Under the pieces are notes generated by a model that made no database searches, was not told the DNA's origin, and worked only from the letters and a program-made list of their open reading frames with translations. Shown here piece after piece: positions 28,951 through 39,441 of a stretch of 64,000 bases of DNA (position 1 is the stretch's first letter; each line of letters opens with the position of its first letter). The translations under genes were made by a program, and so were the position numbers. Origin of the DNA: Exiguobacterium algae (GTDB lineage Bacteria > Bacillota > Bacilli > Exiguobacteriales > Exiguobacteriaceae); the NCBI RefSeq assembly GCF_018617875.1, contig NZ_JACSKZ010000001.1, forward strand, positions 372,001-436,000, written 5' to 3'.

Positions 28951-28955
28951 ATCAT

Positions 28956-28984
28956 ATTATAGTGAAATTAAGTCGTGTGGTCAA
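28956..28984 (-). promoter_or_regulatory. Strong sigma-A promoter of rpsU-yqeY
   Basis: TTGACC, 17-base spacer, TATAAT on the minus strand, close behind the deoC stop codon. Confidence 0.9.
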
Positions 28985-28991
28985 CCACTTA

Positions 28992-29657
28992 TTAATAGTC
29001 GCTGTCTGAACGGCCGCCAGTGACGATGGCGATACCAGCTGAAGCACCGATGCGTGTCGCACCAGCGTCGATCATCGCTTTCGCACCTTCGAAGTCACGA
29101 ACGCCACCTGAAGCTTTTACGCCGAGGTCAGGTCCGACTGTTTCGCGCATGAGGCGAATGTCTTCGACTGTTGCGCCGCCAGTTGAGAAGCCAGTCGATG
29201 TTTTGACGAAGTCTGCTCCTGCTTTCACTGAAAGCTCAGCTGCTTTTTTAATTTCTTCTTTCGTGAGCATGCATGTCTCGAAGATCACTTTGACGAGTGT
29301 ACCGTTTGCCGCTTCGACAACCGCACGGATGTCACGCTCTACGAGGTCGTAGTCGCCGTCTTTAAGTGCTGCGATGTTGATGACCATGTCGACTTCGTCT
29401 GCACCGTTTGCAATCGCGTCTTTTGTTTCGAACGCTTTCACTTCAGGTGTGTTCGCTCCAAGCGGGAAGCCGATGACCGTACATACCTTGACGTCGTCAT
29501 CTGATTTGAGTTGTTCAGCTGCATACTTCACCCATGTCGGGTTGACACATACGCTCGCGAATTTGTACTCAAGTGCTTCTTCACAAAGTTTTGTGATTTG
29601 GTCTTTCGTTGTTTCAGCCTTTAATGCTGTGTGATCAATGTAACGTGCTAATTCCAT
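28992..29657 (-). CDS. deoC: Deoxyribose-phosphate aldolase
   Basis: DeoC splits 2-deoxyribose 5-phosphate into glyceraldehyde 3-phosphate and acetaldehyde, in deoxynucleoside breakdown. The Schiff-base lysine is in [15 protein letters not shown]. Other blocks are [39 protein letters not shown] and [13 protein letters not shown]. The 221-residue length is standard. The Val-rich and Ala-rich composition, with a low frequency of rare codons, suggests good expression. It stands alone, with no deoR, pdp or nupC beside it. Two direct repeats lie just upstream of its start. Confidence 0.96.
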   Translation of the reverse strand: MELARYIDHTALKAETTKDQITKLCEEALEYKFASVCVNPTWVKYAAEQLKSDDDVKVCTVIGFPLGANTPEVKAFETKDAIANGADEVDMVINIAALKDGDYDLVERDIRAVVEAANGTLVKVIFETCMLTKEEIKKAAELSVKAGADFVKTSTGFSTGGATVEDIRLMRETVGPDLGVKASGGVRDFEGAKAMIDAGATRIGASAGIAIVTGGRSDSDY

Positions 29658-29671
29658 AATCTATTTCCTCC

Positions 29672-29692
29672 TCTGACATATAAGTCTGACAT
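29672..29692 (-). promoter_or_regulatory. Direct repeat TCTGACAT upstream of deoC (possible operator)
   Basis: Two copies of TCTGACAT (plus-strand reading), at 29672-29679 and 29685-29692 with 13-base period, lie between a possible -10 (GATAAT, 29700-29705) and the deoC ribosome site. The position suits a repressor site. Confidence 0.4.
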
Positions 29693-29735
29693 CTAACATA
29701 TTATCATGTTTTTTCGAATTGTAACAGCTTTCAGA

Positions 29736-30614
29736 TTAGACAAATTGACGACGTTTTCGTGCAATGACCCAACTATTCCAGCTAAAGAAGAGAATCGCGA
29801 GCCAAATACACGTAAACGCGAAGACGTGATACGATGTGAACGGTTCAGCGTACAACAGGACTCCGATTGCAAGACTAAGACTCGGTGCGATGAACTGTAA
29901 AAAACCAACGAGCGTGAACGGGATATGCTGCGCCCCGTAACCGAACAATAGTAGCGGAAGCGCCGTGATCACACCCGTACCAAAGAGTGCAAGCCACATG
30001 ATCGGCGACGTGGTCAGGACCATCTCGCCGCTCGACGCCTCGACCCCAAGAAACACAAGGGCAAGCGGAACGACAGCCAACGTCTCGATGCCAAGACTGA
30101 CCGTTGAGGCAAGGGGGCGTCGCTTCTTCACCAGACTATAAAACCCGAACGTACCTGCCAATACGAATGAAATCCATGGGAATGCCCCGTAACCAAACGT
30201 CAGGACAAGCACACCGAGCGTGGCGATCCCGACAGCCGTCCATTGGACTCGGTTTAATGATTCCCGAAATACGACAACCCCTAACACCATACTCATGAGG
30301 GGGTTGATGTAGTAACCGAGTGATGCCTCGATGATATATCCGTGATTGACCGCCCAAATGTAGACGAACCAGTTCGAACTGACGATGAACCCGTTCAACA
30401 TGAACGCGTTGCGTGTCGCACGATGTCGCATCGCATATTTGAATTCGACCCACTGATTCGTCCATTTCAATACGAGCAGAATGAATAAAAACGACCAGAT
30501 AATTCGATGTGCTAAAATTTGTCCGCTCGGGACCTCTTGTAGAAACTTCCAATAGATCGGGAGGACTCCCCACATCACATACGCCCCGACCGTTGTCCAA
30601 ACCCCTTTATTCAA
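29736..30614 (-). CDS. rarD: RarD-type EamA transporter
   Basis: The 292-residue protein has about ten predicted membrane helices in two EamA repeats. It begins with the RarD-like NKGVWTTVGAYVMWGVLPIYWKFL and continues with YINPLMSMVLGVVVFRE and LFGYGAQHIPFTLVGFLQFIAPS. RarD proteins are drug/metabolite transporter-superfamily members named for chloramphenicol sensitivity; substrates are poorly known. The start is a TTG at 30614 with GGGTGA upstream. It is a single gene between mccB and deoC. Confidence 0.88.
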   Translation of the reverse strand: MNKGVWTTVGAYVMWGVLPIYWKFLQEVPSGQILAHRIIWSFLFILLVLKWTNQWVEFKYAMRHRATRNAFMLNGFIVSSNWFVYIWAVNHGYIIEASLGYYINPLMSMVLGVVVFRESLNRVQWTAVGIATLGVLVLTFGYGAFPWISFVLAGTFGFYSLVKKRRPLASTVSLGIETLAVVPLALVFLGVEASSGEMVLTTSPIMWLALFGTGVITALPLLLFGYGAQHIPFTLVGFLQFIAPSLSLAIGVLLYAEPFTSYHVFAFTCIWLAILFFSWNSWVIARKRRQFV

Positions 30615-30645
30615 CTGTTCACCCGCTCTCTTTCAAGATAGAAAT

Positions 30646-30674
30646 AGTTTAGTCGATGAAGCACACCCATACAA
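30646..30674 (-). promoter_or_regulatory. Candidate rarD promoter
   Basis: TTGTAT, 17-base spacer, TAAACT, about 32 bases before the TTG start. Confidence 0.5.
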
Positions 30675-30692
30675 GACTTTTGTTCCTACATG

Positions 30693-30718
30693 AAAAAAAG
30701 ACGCCGTAGCGCCTTTTT
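30693..30718 (-). terminator. Terminator after mccB
   Basis: Minus-strand stem AGGCGC/GCGTCT (one G-U pair) followed by a long T-run. It ends the yrrT-luxS-mccA-mccB operon. Confidence 0.7.
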
Positions 30719-30723
30719 GTTTC

Positions 30724-31881
30724 TTACAGTTTAATCGAATCGACTACCGCGAGCGCACTCTCCAAATCCTCAATCAAGTCCTCGACATCTTCCAGACCGA
30801 CAGAGATTCGTACGAGTCCATCCGTAATCCCGAGCTCCTGACGTCGTTCAGCCGGAATCGACGCATGCGTCATGCGTGCCGGTACGCTGATCAAGCTTTC
30901 GACCGCACCTAAACTTTCTGCCAGTGTAAAGTATTTCGTGCTTGCCACGACCTGCTCTGCCGCCTCGGCAGAACCGACGTCAAAGGCAATCATTCCGCCA
31001 AAGCCGCGTGCTTGCGACAGATGGACCTGTTTCGCGGATTCAGCTGCGACACTCGGGTGGAGGATCCGTGAAACTGCCGGGTTCGACTGAAGCGTTTTTA
31101 CGATCGCCAAGGCGTTCGCTTCAATCGCTTCCATTCGTACAGCAAGTGTTTTGATGCCACGCACGACTAAGAAACTGTCCTGAGGTCCAAGCACCGCTCC
31201 TACCGAGTTTTGTAGGAAAGCCAGGTCCTCGCCTAACTCTTCCGTCCGTGCGACGACGAGACCCGCCACGACATCACTGTGACCCCCAAGATATTTCGTC
31301 GCACTATGGAGCACGTAGTCTGCGCCGAGCTCGATCGGATTTTGGAAGTAAGGCGTCATGAACGTATTATCGACGACGAGAAGTACATTTGCCTCATCGG
31401 CCACCGCACGCATGGCACGTAAGTCCGTGACGTTTAAAAGCGGATTCGTCGGCGTTTCCACATAAATCATTTTCGTGTTCGCTTGAATGGCGTCTCGAAC
31501 AGCCTGCTCGTCCGACGTATCGACAAAAGTCGCCTCCAGGCCTCGTGATTGAAATACTCGATTGAATACACGGTACGTTCCTCCATATACATCAGACCCG
31601 ACAATGACGTGGTCTCCAGATTTCAATAGCATGAGTACGGTAGAAACGGCCGCCATCCCGGAGCCGAACGCAAATCCTCGTGCTCCGCCCTCGATGTCCG
31701 CAATGAGCGTCTCGAGTGCTGTGCGGGTCGGGTTTGCCGAGCGGGAATATTCATACCCTTCCCGTAACTTCCCGATCCCGTCCTGTTTATAAGTACTCGT
31801 TTGATAAATCGGTGGTGTGACGGCTCCTGTCAACGGGTCCGTCGTTTTACCACCGTGAATGAGTGCTGTCTTTGTACGCAT
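30724..31881 (-). CDS. mccB: Cystathionine gamma-lyase / homocysteine desulfhydrase
   Basis: This Cys/Met-metabolism PLP enzyme is expected to split cystathionine to cysteine, 2-oxobutyrate and ammonia. The PLP lysine lies in LHSATKYLGGHSDV. The family blocks YSRSANPTRTALE, FGSGMAAVSTVL, YGGTYRVF and ETPTNPLL are present. The ATG at 31881 has AAGGAGG 6 bases upstream and begins MRTKTALIHGG, giving 385 residues. It overlaps the end of mccA by 35 bases. Because it follows mccA and luxS, the reverse transsulfuration role is favoured over a MetB/MetC role. Confidence 0.93.
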   Translation of the reverse strand: MRTKTALIHGGKTTDPLTGAVTPPIYQTSTYKQDGIGKLREGYEYSRSANPTRTALETLIADIEGGARGFAFGSGMAAVSTVLMLLKSGDHVIVGSDVYGGTYRVFNRVFQSRGLEATFVDTSDEQAVRDAIQANTKMIYVETPTNPLLNVTDLRAMRAVADEANVLLVVDNTFMTPYFQNPIELGADYVLHSATKYLGGHSDVVAGLVVARTEELGEDLAFLQNSVGAVLGPQDSFLVVRGIKTLAVRMEAIEANALAIVKTLQSNPAVSRILHPSVAAESAKQVHLSQARGFGGMIAFDVGSAEAAEQVVASTKYFTLAESLGAVESLISVPARMTHASIPAERRQELGITDGLVRISVGLEDVEDLIEDLESALAVVDSIKL

Positions 31882-32785
31882 GTTCTGCCTCCTTGACAAT
31901 TCCTTGACTTAAATATCTTTCCGCGCTATCCGGTAAGATGGTCACAATCGTGCCTTCCGTCATTTGATTTGCTTCTTTCACACAAGCCGCAATCGCCGCC
32001 CCGGAAGAACTGCCAATGAGCAGCCCTTCCTGTTTCGCCAGATGTGCCACGTAATAAAACGCCTCATCGTCTGTAATCGTGTGAATCGCATCCACATAGG
32101 ACCTTTCAAGAAACGGCGGCCATTTTTCAACACCGATTCCTTCTGTCTTATGTGGTCCCGGCTCACCACCATTTAAAATCGATCCAACCGGTTCGACGAT
32201 GACCGTCTTCGTTCCGAGCGGTTTCAAGGTTTGCGCAACACCTGCGAACGTCCCGCCCGATCCTGCCCCAGCGACAAATAAATCGATTTGCGACAGGTCA
32301 TCCAGCAGTTCTTGCGCCAATGTATCGACATAAGTTGCTGGGTTATCCGGATTGGAGAACTGTTCCGGCACATATGCCCCTTCATGCTTCGCCAGTTCTT
32401 TGGCGTGGGCGATGGCCCCTTTCATCCCGAGCTCGGTCGGCGTGTTCACGACCGTCGCGCCGAGCAAGGACATGAGTGCCTGCTTCTCTTGACTGAATTT
32501 TTCCGGTGTCACGGTGATCAGCCTCACACCGTAGCGCTGACACGCGAGAGCGAGTCCAATTCCCGTATTCCCGGCTGTCGGTTCGATGACTGTCCCGCCA
32601 CGTTCGAGTTGCCCCCGCTCGATGGCCTGTTCGATCAACTTTAGACCAAGGCGGTCCTTGACGCTGCCTCCGGGATTCATCATCTCCATCTTGCCGTACA
32701 CTTTCACGCCGTTTGGAACGGGAAGTGTCCGTAATTCGATGAGCGGTGTATCTCCAATTAGCGCATAGACGTCACGGACGATCAT
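31847..32785 (-). CDS. mccA: Cysteine synthase-like cystathionine beta-synthase (MccA)
   Basis: This PLP-dependent lyase/synthase makes cystathionine from homocysteine and (O-acetyl)serine in the Bacillus reverse transsulfuration route. The PLP lysine is K43 in NPGGSVKDR. The PLP phosphate loop is AGSGGTFAGV, and TAGNTGIGLA is the family motif. The ATG at 32785 lies one base beyond the luxS stop, with AAGGA 11 bases upstream, giving 312 residues. A plain CysK role is possible from sequence alone; the operon argues for MccA. Confidence 0.92.
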   Translation of the reverse strand: MIVRDVYALIGDTPLIELRTLPVPNGVKVYGKMEMMNPGGSVKDRLGLKLIEQAIERGQLERGGTVIEPTAGNTGIGLALACQRYGVRLITVTPEKFSQEKQALMSLLGATVVNTPTELGMKGAIAHAKELAKHEGAYVPEQFSNPDNPATYVDTLAQELLDDLSQIDLFVAGAGSGGTFAGVAQTLKPLGTKTVIVEPVGSILNGGEPGPHKTEGIGVEKWPPFLERSYVDAIHTITDDEAFYYVAHLAKQEGLLIGSSSGAAIAACVKEANQMTEGTIVTILPDSAERYLSQGIVKEAEHAYKDSTHSRW

Positions 32786-32786
32786 G

Positions 32787-33254
32787 TCACGCTTCGTCCT
32801 TGAATACGATGTGCCACTCGTCACGTTTTGCGAGCATGTCCGCCGCCAATTTTTTTGCCCCTTCGAAATCATGATGATTCGCATTTCCGCATTGGACCGG
32901 ATTTTGTGCCGGGAGTTCTTCTGCGTTCATCGCGTCACGTAACGTCGCCTCGACGATATCGAGCATCCGTTCATAGTCCCCATCGTTCAACATCGTCCAG
33001 TAAAATCCGGTCTGGCATCCCATCGGTGAAATGTCGACGATGTCATCTGAATGGTTGCGGCTGTTCTCGGCAATCAAATGTTCGAGCGAGTGAACCGCAC
33101 GCATCGGCATGAGTCCTTCATTCGGTTGAATGAAGCGGATGTCATATTTATAGATCGTATCTGCCGTTCCTTCTTTCACACCAGCCAAACGGACAAACGG
33201 TGCCTGTACTTTTGTGTGATCCAAGTTAAAGCTTTCTACGTTATATGTTTTCAT
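32787..33254 (-). CDS. luxS: S-ribosylhomocysteine lyase
   Basis: LuxS cleaves S-ribosylhomocysteine to homocysteine and DPD, the precursor of autoinducer-2. The metal ligands are H55 and H59 of HSLEH and C122 of PVQCGN; the catalytic cysteine is C80 in MGCQTGFYW. The 155-residue length is normal. The ATG at 33254 is chosen for AGGAGG 8 bases upstream. It occupies the place that mtnN has in the B. subtilis yrrT operon and feeds homocysteine directly to MccA. No MtnN nucleosidase gene is in the window. Confidence 0.96.
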   Translation of the reverse strand: MKTYNVESFNLDHTKVQAPFVRLAGVKEGTADTIYKYDIRFIQPNEGLMPMRAVHSLEHLIAENSRNHSDDIVDISPMGCQTGFYWTMLNDGDYERMLDIVEATLRDAMNAEELPAQNPVQCGNANHHDFEGAKKLAADMLAKRDEWHIVFKDEA

Positions 33255-33266
33255 GATCAATTCCTC

Positions 33267-33893
33267 CTATTGTTTCGTCGCGACGACGAGCCATACGAAT
33301 TTATTTTTTTGCGTCATGTCTACCCGGTATCCGTTCGCTTCCAGCATAGAACGGATTGTTTGTGTCCATGGATAAAACTCACGGTTCAAATCTTCAACTA
33401 AATCACCATAACCTCGAGCGGATGCCCAGTCGATGATTTGCTGACGCGCCTCACTTGATTCGAACATCGTGTCGAGCAACACAAAGCGTGGTGTATCGAA
33501 CGCGGTTGCGTAGCGTTCAATCGCCTCTCGTTTCTCTTCATCCGTCAAGTGATGGAATGCGTAACTGGACACAATGGTGTCGACTGACTGATCGGTTGGA
33601 AAATTTAAAAAATCTCCATGTTGCACCTGCAGGCCGAGCTTCCGCTCAGCGACCTCACGCATTTCAGGCGACGGTTCGATGGCAATCAACGGATGACTCG
33701 CTTGGATTCTCGAACTCAAGTTTCCTGTTCCGACACCAAATTCCATGACGACACCCGTCAACTTCGATACGACCTCATCCAGCATCTCGTCATACCCTTT
33801 GAACACCTCTTCATACTGCGGGTCTTTTCCGTAAACGGCCGCGTCATACTCTTTCGCCCATTCTTTAAAGACGTCTAAAAATTGAAGTCCCAT
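33267..33893 (-). CDS. yrrT: SAM-dependent methyltransferase, YrrT family
   Basis: This 208-residue class I methyltransferase has the SAM motif VMEFGVGTGNLSSRI and a post-I acidic residue in IAIEPSPEMREVA. SSYAFHHLTDEEK is typical of YrrT. The substrate is unknown; in Bacillus the gene heads the methionine-to-cysteine operon. The ATG at 33893 has GAGGTGA upstream and is favoured over the longer frame. It is the first gene of the operon, 13 bases before luxS. Confidence 0.88.
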   Translation of the reverse strand: MGLQFLDVFKEWAKEYDAAVYGKDPQYEEVFKGYDEMLDEVVSKLTGVVMEFGVGTGNLSSRIQASHPLIAIEPSPEMREVAERKLGLQVQHGDFLNFPTDQSVDTIVSSYAFHHLTDEEKREAIERYATAFDTPRFVLLDTMFESSEARQQIIDWASARGYGDLVEDLNREFYPWTQTIRSMLEANGYRVDMTQKNKFVWLVVATKQ

Positions 33894-33956
33894 CGATTCA
33901 CCTCGTTTTAATTCCGACAATGTTGATATGTTTTATATGAATTATCTGTAGTTCAG

Positions 33957-33985
33957 AGGATATCAGCTTTTACCGAAAAGCTCAA
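33957..33985 (-). promoter_or_regulatory. Candidate promoter of yrrT-luxS-mccAB
   Basis: TTGAGC, 17-base spacer, TATCCT on the minus strand, about 64 bases before the yrrT start. I see no clear CymR box or S-box riboswitch. Confidence 0.5.
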
Positions 33986-34010
33986 CCCTTTTGTCTGAAG
34001 TTTTTGAACA

Positions 34011-34048
34011 CAAAAAAAGACCCGCTCGTCAAATTGACAAGCAAGTCT
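34011..34048 (-). terminator. Terminator of the hrcA-dnaK operon after rsmE
   Basis: Minus-strand stem GCTTGTCA/TGACGAGC inside GACT...GGTC, followed by TTTTTTTG. Confidence 0.85.
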
Positions 34049-34052
34049 TCAT

Positions 34053-34799
34053 TCAGGCTAATTCGAATGCGTATGAAATGGCAGCCAGGGCATAGAGGGG
34101 TGCCGTCTCCGACCGTAAAATACGCGGACCAAAAGCACACGGGACCGCTCCCGAGCCGATCCATTCCGACACTTCACTTTCGTCGAAGCCCCCCTCAGGT
34201 CCAACCATGACCAATAGACGTGCTCCAGACCGGAGTTCTTTCAATGTGTTCGCGAAGGAAGAGCGTTCCCCTTCTTTCGCCGTTTCTTCATACGCTAAGA
34301 TGACCGCATCGTATTGCGGAAACTGCGCTTTCACCTGTTTCGCTGTGACATACTCACAGGAAGGCACAACCGCGCGATACGATTGCTCTGCCGCTTCCTG
34401 CATGATTTTCTGAAGACGTTCCACTTTTTTGGACGCTTTCTTCCCGTCCCATTTCGCGACCGAGCGATTCGACTCGAACACGAGCAAGTGATGGACACCA
34501 AGCTCTGTCGCTTTTTGTGCCACGAGCTCGATTTTATCCCCTTTTGGCAAGGCATAGGCGAGCGTCACTTCAACCGGCAATTCGGTCGTCGCACGCCGTT
34601 TCGATTGAATGGTCGCGACACCGCTCTTTTTCTCGAGCGACTCGACGACACAGGCATATTCCATCCCCGTTCCATCGAGTAAGACCATCTCGTATCCTGG
34701 TCCTTGACGGAGAACGGTACCGATATGATGGACGACATCCTCAGGCAAGATGACCTTGTCAGAGGCAAAAGCACCTTGTGATAAGAAATATCGCTGCAT
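34053..34799 (-). CDS. rsmE: 16S rRNA (uracil1498-N3)-methyltransferase
   Basis: RsmE methylates N3 of U1498 in the decoding centre. The 248-residue protein has an N-terminal PUA-like domain and a C-terminal SPOUT knot with the SAM-binding motifs LLVMVGPEGGFDESEV and LGPRILRSETA-type (FGPRILRSETAPLYAL). It starts 3 bases after the prmA stop and is the last gene of the heat-shock operon, the same order as in Bacillus. Confidence 0.96.
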   Translation of the reverse strand: MQRYFLSQGAFASDKVILPEDVVHHIGTVLRQGPGYEMVLLDGTGMEYACVVESLEKKSGVATIQSKRRATTELPVEVTLAYALPKGDKIELVAQKATELGVHHLLVFESNRSVAKWDGKKASKKVERLQKIMQEAAEQSYRAVVPSCEYVTAKQVKAQFPQYDAVILAYEETAKEGERSSFANTLKELRSGARLLVMVGPEGGFDESEVSEWIGSGAVPCAFGPRILRSETAPLYALAAISYAFELA

Positions 34800-34802
34800 C
34801 GC

Positions 34803-35741
34803 TTACCCCTTCTTCGCGATGATGGCGACCCAGTCTTCCATCACGCGCGTCTCTTCGATCTCGAAACCGGCTTTGACAAGCGCCTCGGTCACTTCAGCAC
34901 GTTTCTCTCCGATGATACCAGAGGTGATGAAATGTCCACCTGATTTCGTGCGGGCATAGGCATCATCGATGAAGAGAAGAATGACGTCCGCGAGAATGTT
35001 CGCGACGACCAAATCATACTCTCCGTCGACACCTTTCAACAAATCACCCGTGCCCACCTCAACGAGCGACTCCACGCCGTTCGTCTCGACGTTCTGGCGC
35101 GCCGCTTCGACGGCAACTGAATCGAGGTCGAGCGCCTTGACGCGATCCGCTCCCAGTTTCGCCGCTGCAATCGACAGGACGCCAGAGCCCGTTCCGACAT
35201 CGATGACGCGGTCTCCTGCCTGAATGTAGTTTTCAATCGCTTGAATACAGAGCATCGTCGTTGGGTGCGTCCCCGTCCCAAACGCCATACCCGGGTCGAG
35301 CAAGATGACGTTTTCTTCCGGTTGCGGTGTATATTCTTCCCACAAAGGGACGATGGTGAGCTGTTGTGAGATTTTGACGGGCTTATAATACTGTTTCCAG
35401 GAATGGGCCCAGTCCTCTTCGTCAATTTCCGCGACCGTCACCTCACCTGTCCCGATATCCAACAGGTGACGAAGTGATTCAATTTCCTTCTTCAGGTTTG
35501 CGAGCAAATCCTGAAAGTCACTCGATGCCGGGACATAGGCTTTGACATGTACGCCAGAAGTCGGATACGTCTCTCTGTCCGAAACGTCCCACACTTCTCC
35601 GAAATGGTCCTCTGCCATCATCCGGTCGAAATCCTCGACATCCTCGATGACGACACCTTGTGCCCCCACTTCGTGTAATAAATTCGATACGGCTTCTACA
35701 GCCAGCTGTGTCGTGTGGACACAGATTTCAGACCATTTCAT
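34803..35741 (-). CDS. prmA: Ribosomal protein L11 methyltransferase
   Basis: PrmA trimethylates ribosomal protein L11. The 312-residue protein has an N-terminal substrate-binding domain and a Rossmann methyltransferase domain with FGTGTHPTT, VIDVGTGSGVLSIAAAKLGA and the NPPF-like VVANILADV motif. The linker contains WAHSWKQYYKP, which is typical. It lies 18 bases behind dnaJ and overlaps nothing. The AAGGAG is 12 bases before the ATG, slightly far. Confidence 0.96.
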   Translation of the reverse strand: MKWSEICVHTTQLAVEAVSNLLHEVGAQGVVIEDVEDFDRMMAEDHFGEVWDVSDRETYPTSGVHVKAYVPASSDFQDLLANLKKEIESLRHLLDIGTGEVTVAEIDEEDWAHSWKQYYKPVKISQQLTIVPLWEEYTPQPEENVILLDPGMAFGTGTHPTTMLCIQAIENYIQAGDRVIDVGTGSGVLSIAAAKLGADRVKALDLDSVAVEAARQNVETNGVESLVEVGTGDLLKGVDGEYDLVVANILADVILLFIDDAYARTKSGGHFITSGIIGEKRAEVTEALVKAGFEIEETRVMEDWVAIIAKKG

Positions 35742-35759
35742 CGTTTGTACACGCTCCTT

Positions 35760-36866
35760 TTAGTGACTGAAAAACTTTTTCATTTTTTGAAACATGCTGT
35801 GCTCTTCTTCAACACCTGACTCACCGCTGATCTCCTCAAACTCTTTGAGCAGTTCTTTTTGACGGTCCGTCATATTTGTCGGTGTCATCACAACGATGTT
35901 GACATACTGGTCTCCGTGACCACCGCCACGGACGCTCGGCATCCCTTTTCCGCGAAGACGGAATTTCGACCCGGTCTGCGTACCGGCTGGCACTTTTAAG
36001 CTCACTTTCCCGTGAACGGTCGGCACTTCGATTTCCGCGCCGAGTGCAGCTTGAGTGAAAGTGACAGGCATCTCCATCGAAATGTGCTGATCGATCCGTT
36101 CGAAAATCTCATGGGCACGGACACGTACGACGACATATAAGTCACCGGCCGGTCCACCGTTCACCCCGGGACCGCCTTTACCAGATAGTCGGATTTGTTG
36201 ACCGTTGTCAATTCCCGCTGGTATTTTCACTTCTACTTTTTGTTTCTTCTTCACATGGCCCGATCCATGACATGTCGGACATTTCTCTTTGATTGTTTTC
36301 CCTGTACCATGACATTGGCTACACGGACGTTGATTGACCATGCGTCCGAGAATCGTGTTTTGTTCGACTGTCTCGATCCCGCTTCCGCCGCAACGGCTAC
36401 ACGTTTCAGGTTTCGTGCCTGGTTTTGCGCCACTGCCCATGCATGTGTCACATTCGACTTCGATTTCAAGTTCGATCGTCTCTGTTTTACCTGTGACACT
36501 TTCCATGAAGTCCAAATCAACGACGTATTGATAGTCTTCACCACGGCGCGGGGCGTTCGGGTCTTGACGACGTCCGCCTCCGCCGAAGAACATATCGAAG
36601 ATGTCACCGAATCCGCCTTGGAAGTCGCCTCCTCCGCCGAACTGGTTCGCTCCTTCGAATCCGAAACGGTCATATTGCGCACGTCTTTGCTCATCTGAGA
36701 GCACTTCATATGCTTCCCCGATCTCTTTGAACTTCTCTGCCGCATCCGCTTCTTGGTTGATATCCGGATGATATTGACGGGCCAATTTACGGTATGCACG
36801 TTTGATTTCTTGTGCCGAGGCCGACTTTTCGACACCGAGCACTTCATAATAATCTCGTTTAGACAC
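35760..36866 (-). CDS. dnaJ: Chaperone DnaJ (Hsp40)
   Basis: DnaJ delivers unfolded clients to DnaK and stimulates its ATPase. A J domain with the HPD motif (YHPDINQ) is followed by a Gly/Phe linker, four CxxCxGxG zinc motifs ([32 protein letters not shown]) and the C-terminal substrate domains. At 368 residues it is a type I DnaJ. The start is a GTG at 36866. It lies 112 bases behind dnaK, separated by a hairpin with a poor T-run. Confidence 0.97.
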   Translation of the reverse strand: MSKRDYYEVLGVEKSASAQEIKRAYRKLARQYHPDINQEADAAEKFKEIGEAYEVLSDEQRRAQYDRFGFEGANQFGGGGDFQGGFGDIFDMFFGGGGRRQDPNAPRRGEDYQYVVDLDFMESVTGKTETIELEIEVECDTCMGSGAKPGTKPETCSRCGGSGIETVEQNTILGRMVNQRPCSQCHGTGKTIKEKCPTCHGSGHVKKKQKVEVKIPAGIDNGQQIRLSGKGGPGVNGGPAGDLYVVVRVRAHEIFERIDQHISMEMPVTFTQAALGAEIEVPTVHGKVSLKVPAGTQTGSKFRLRGKGMPSVRGGGHGDQYVNIVVMTPTNMTDRQKELLKEFEEISGESGVEEEHSMFQKMKKFFSH

Positions 36867-36930
36867 TTTCCTCGCTCCTATCCAGTCTCTGACTACCTAT
36901 CGATTTTACCGATTCTACCTTAACATGGAA

Positions 36931-36963
36931 AGAGCCAAAGCAGAAACCTGCTTTGGCGCTCTC
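36931..36963 (-). terminator. dnaK-dnaJ intergenic hairpin (weak terminator)
   Basis: A long stem, GCCAAAGCAG/CTGCTTTGGC, extended by AGAG/CTCT, is followed only by CTCTTTCC. It may reduce transcription into dnaJ or stabilise the dnaK message end. Confidence 0.6.
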
Positions 36964-36978
36964 CTTTTCAACGGCTGC

Positions 36979-38808
<1,830 letters not shown>

Positions 38809-38833
38809 TCATTCCTCCATCTCGTTTAAGTAG

Positions 38834-39424
38834 TTATTCCGCAACTTTTACCATGCTTGGGCGAATGACTCGACCGTGCATCGTATAGCCTTTTTGGAGC
38901 TCCATTGTGACGATTCCAGATTCGAATTCATCGCTCGGTTCCTGCATGACCGCCTGATGATAGTTCGGGTCGAACGGTTGACCGACCGCGTCGATTGCTT
39001 CGACCTGCTCTGCATTTAGAATGTCGAGCAACTGGCGGTGGATCATATCGACACCTGCTTGAATCTGTTTCGCATCGTCTGAAGATGCTTCCACCTGGAG
39101 TGCCCGCTCAAAGTTATCGATGAGCGGAATCAATTTTTCGATGACAGACTGCGATGCGAATTTGACCCGCTTCGCGTTCTCTTCATTCGTCCGACGACGG
39201 AAGTTGTCGAAGTCGGCGCGAATGCGGAGTTCGCTCGCTTTCAATGCTTCGATTTCTTTTTGTAAGTCCGTCCCCTCAGAACTTTCTTCCACAATCTCAG
39301 CATTTAAAACCTCGTCTTCACCGCTTGTTTCTGTCTCTTTTGTGTCTTCTGACTGCGACGTGTCCACATCTTTTTCTTCGAGCACGTCTTCGTGTTCTGG
39401 CCCTTTTTGATTCTCTGCTGTCAT
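38834..39424 (-). CDS. grpE: Nucleotide exchange factor GrpE
   Basis: GrpE drives ADP release from DnaK. The 196-residue product has an acidic, disordered N-terminus (about 60 residues), a long coiled coil (RADFDNFRRRTNEENAKR) and a beta-wing domain with VVEQPFDPNYHQAVMQE-like sequence (GQPFDPNYHQAVMQEPS), ending VIRPSMVKVAE. The ATG at 39424 has AAGGAG 7 bases upstream, which decides against the start seven codons earlier. It lies between hrcA and dnaK in the standard order. Confidence 0.96.
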   Translation of the reverse strand: MTAENQKGPEHEDVLEEKDVDTSQSEDTKETETSGEDEVLNAEIVEESSEGTDLQKEIEALKASELRIRADFDNFRRRTNEENAKRVKFASQSVIEKLIPLIDNFERALQVEASSDDAKQIQAGVDMIHRQLLDILNAEQVEAIDAVGQPFDPNYHQAVMQEPSDEFESGIVTMELQKGYTMHGRVIRPSMVKVAE

Positions 39425-39441
39425 GTTGAGGCTCCTTTCCG

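Noticed and set aside
33900-33990. CymR box or S-box riboswitch before yrrT
   Set aside because: No convincing palindrome or S-box core was found; only a plain promoter candidate remains.
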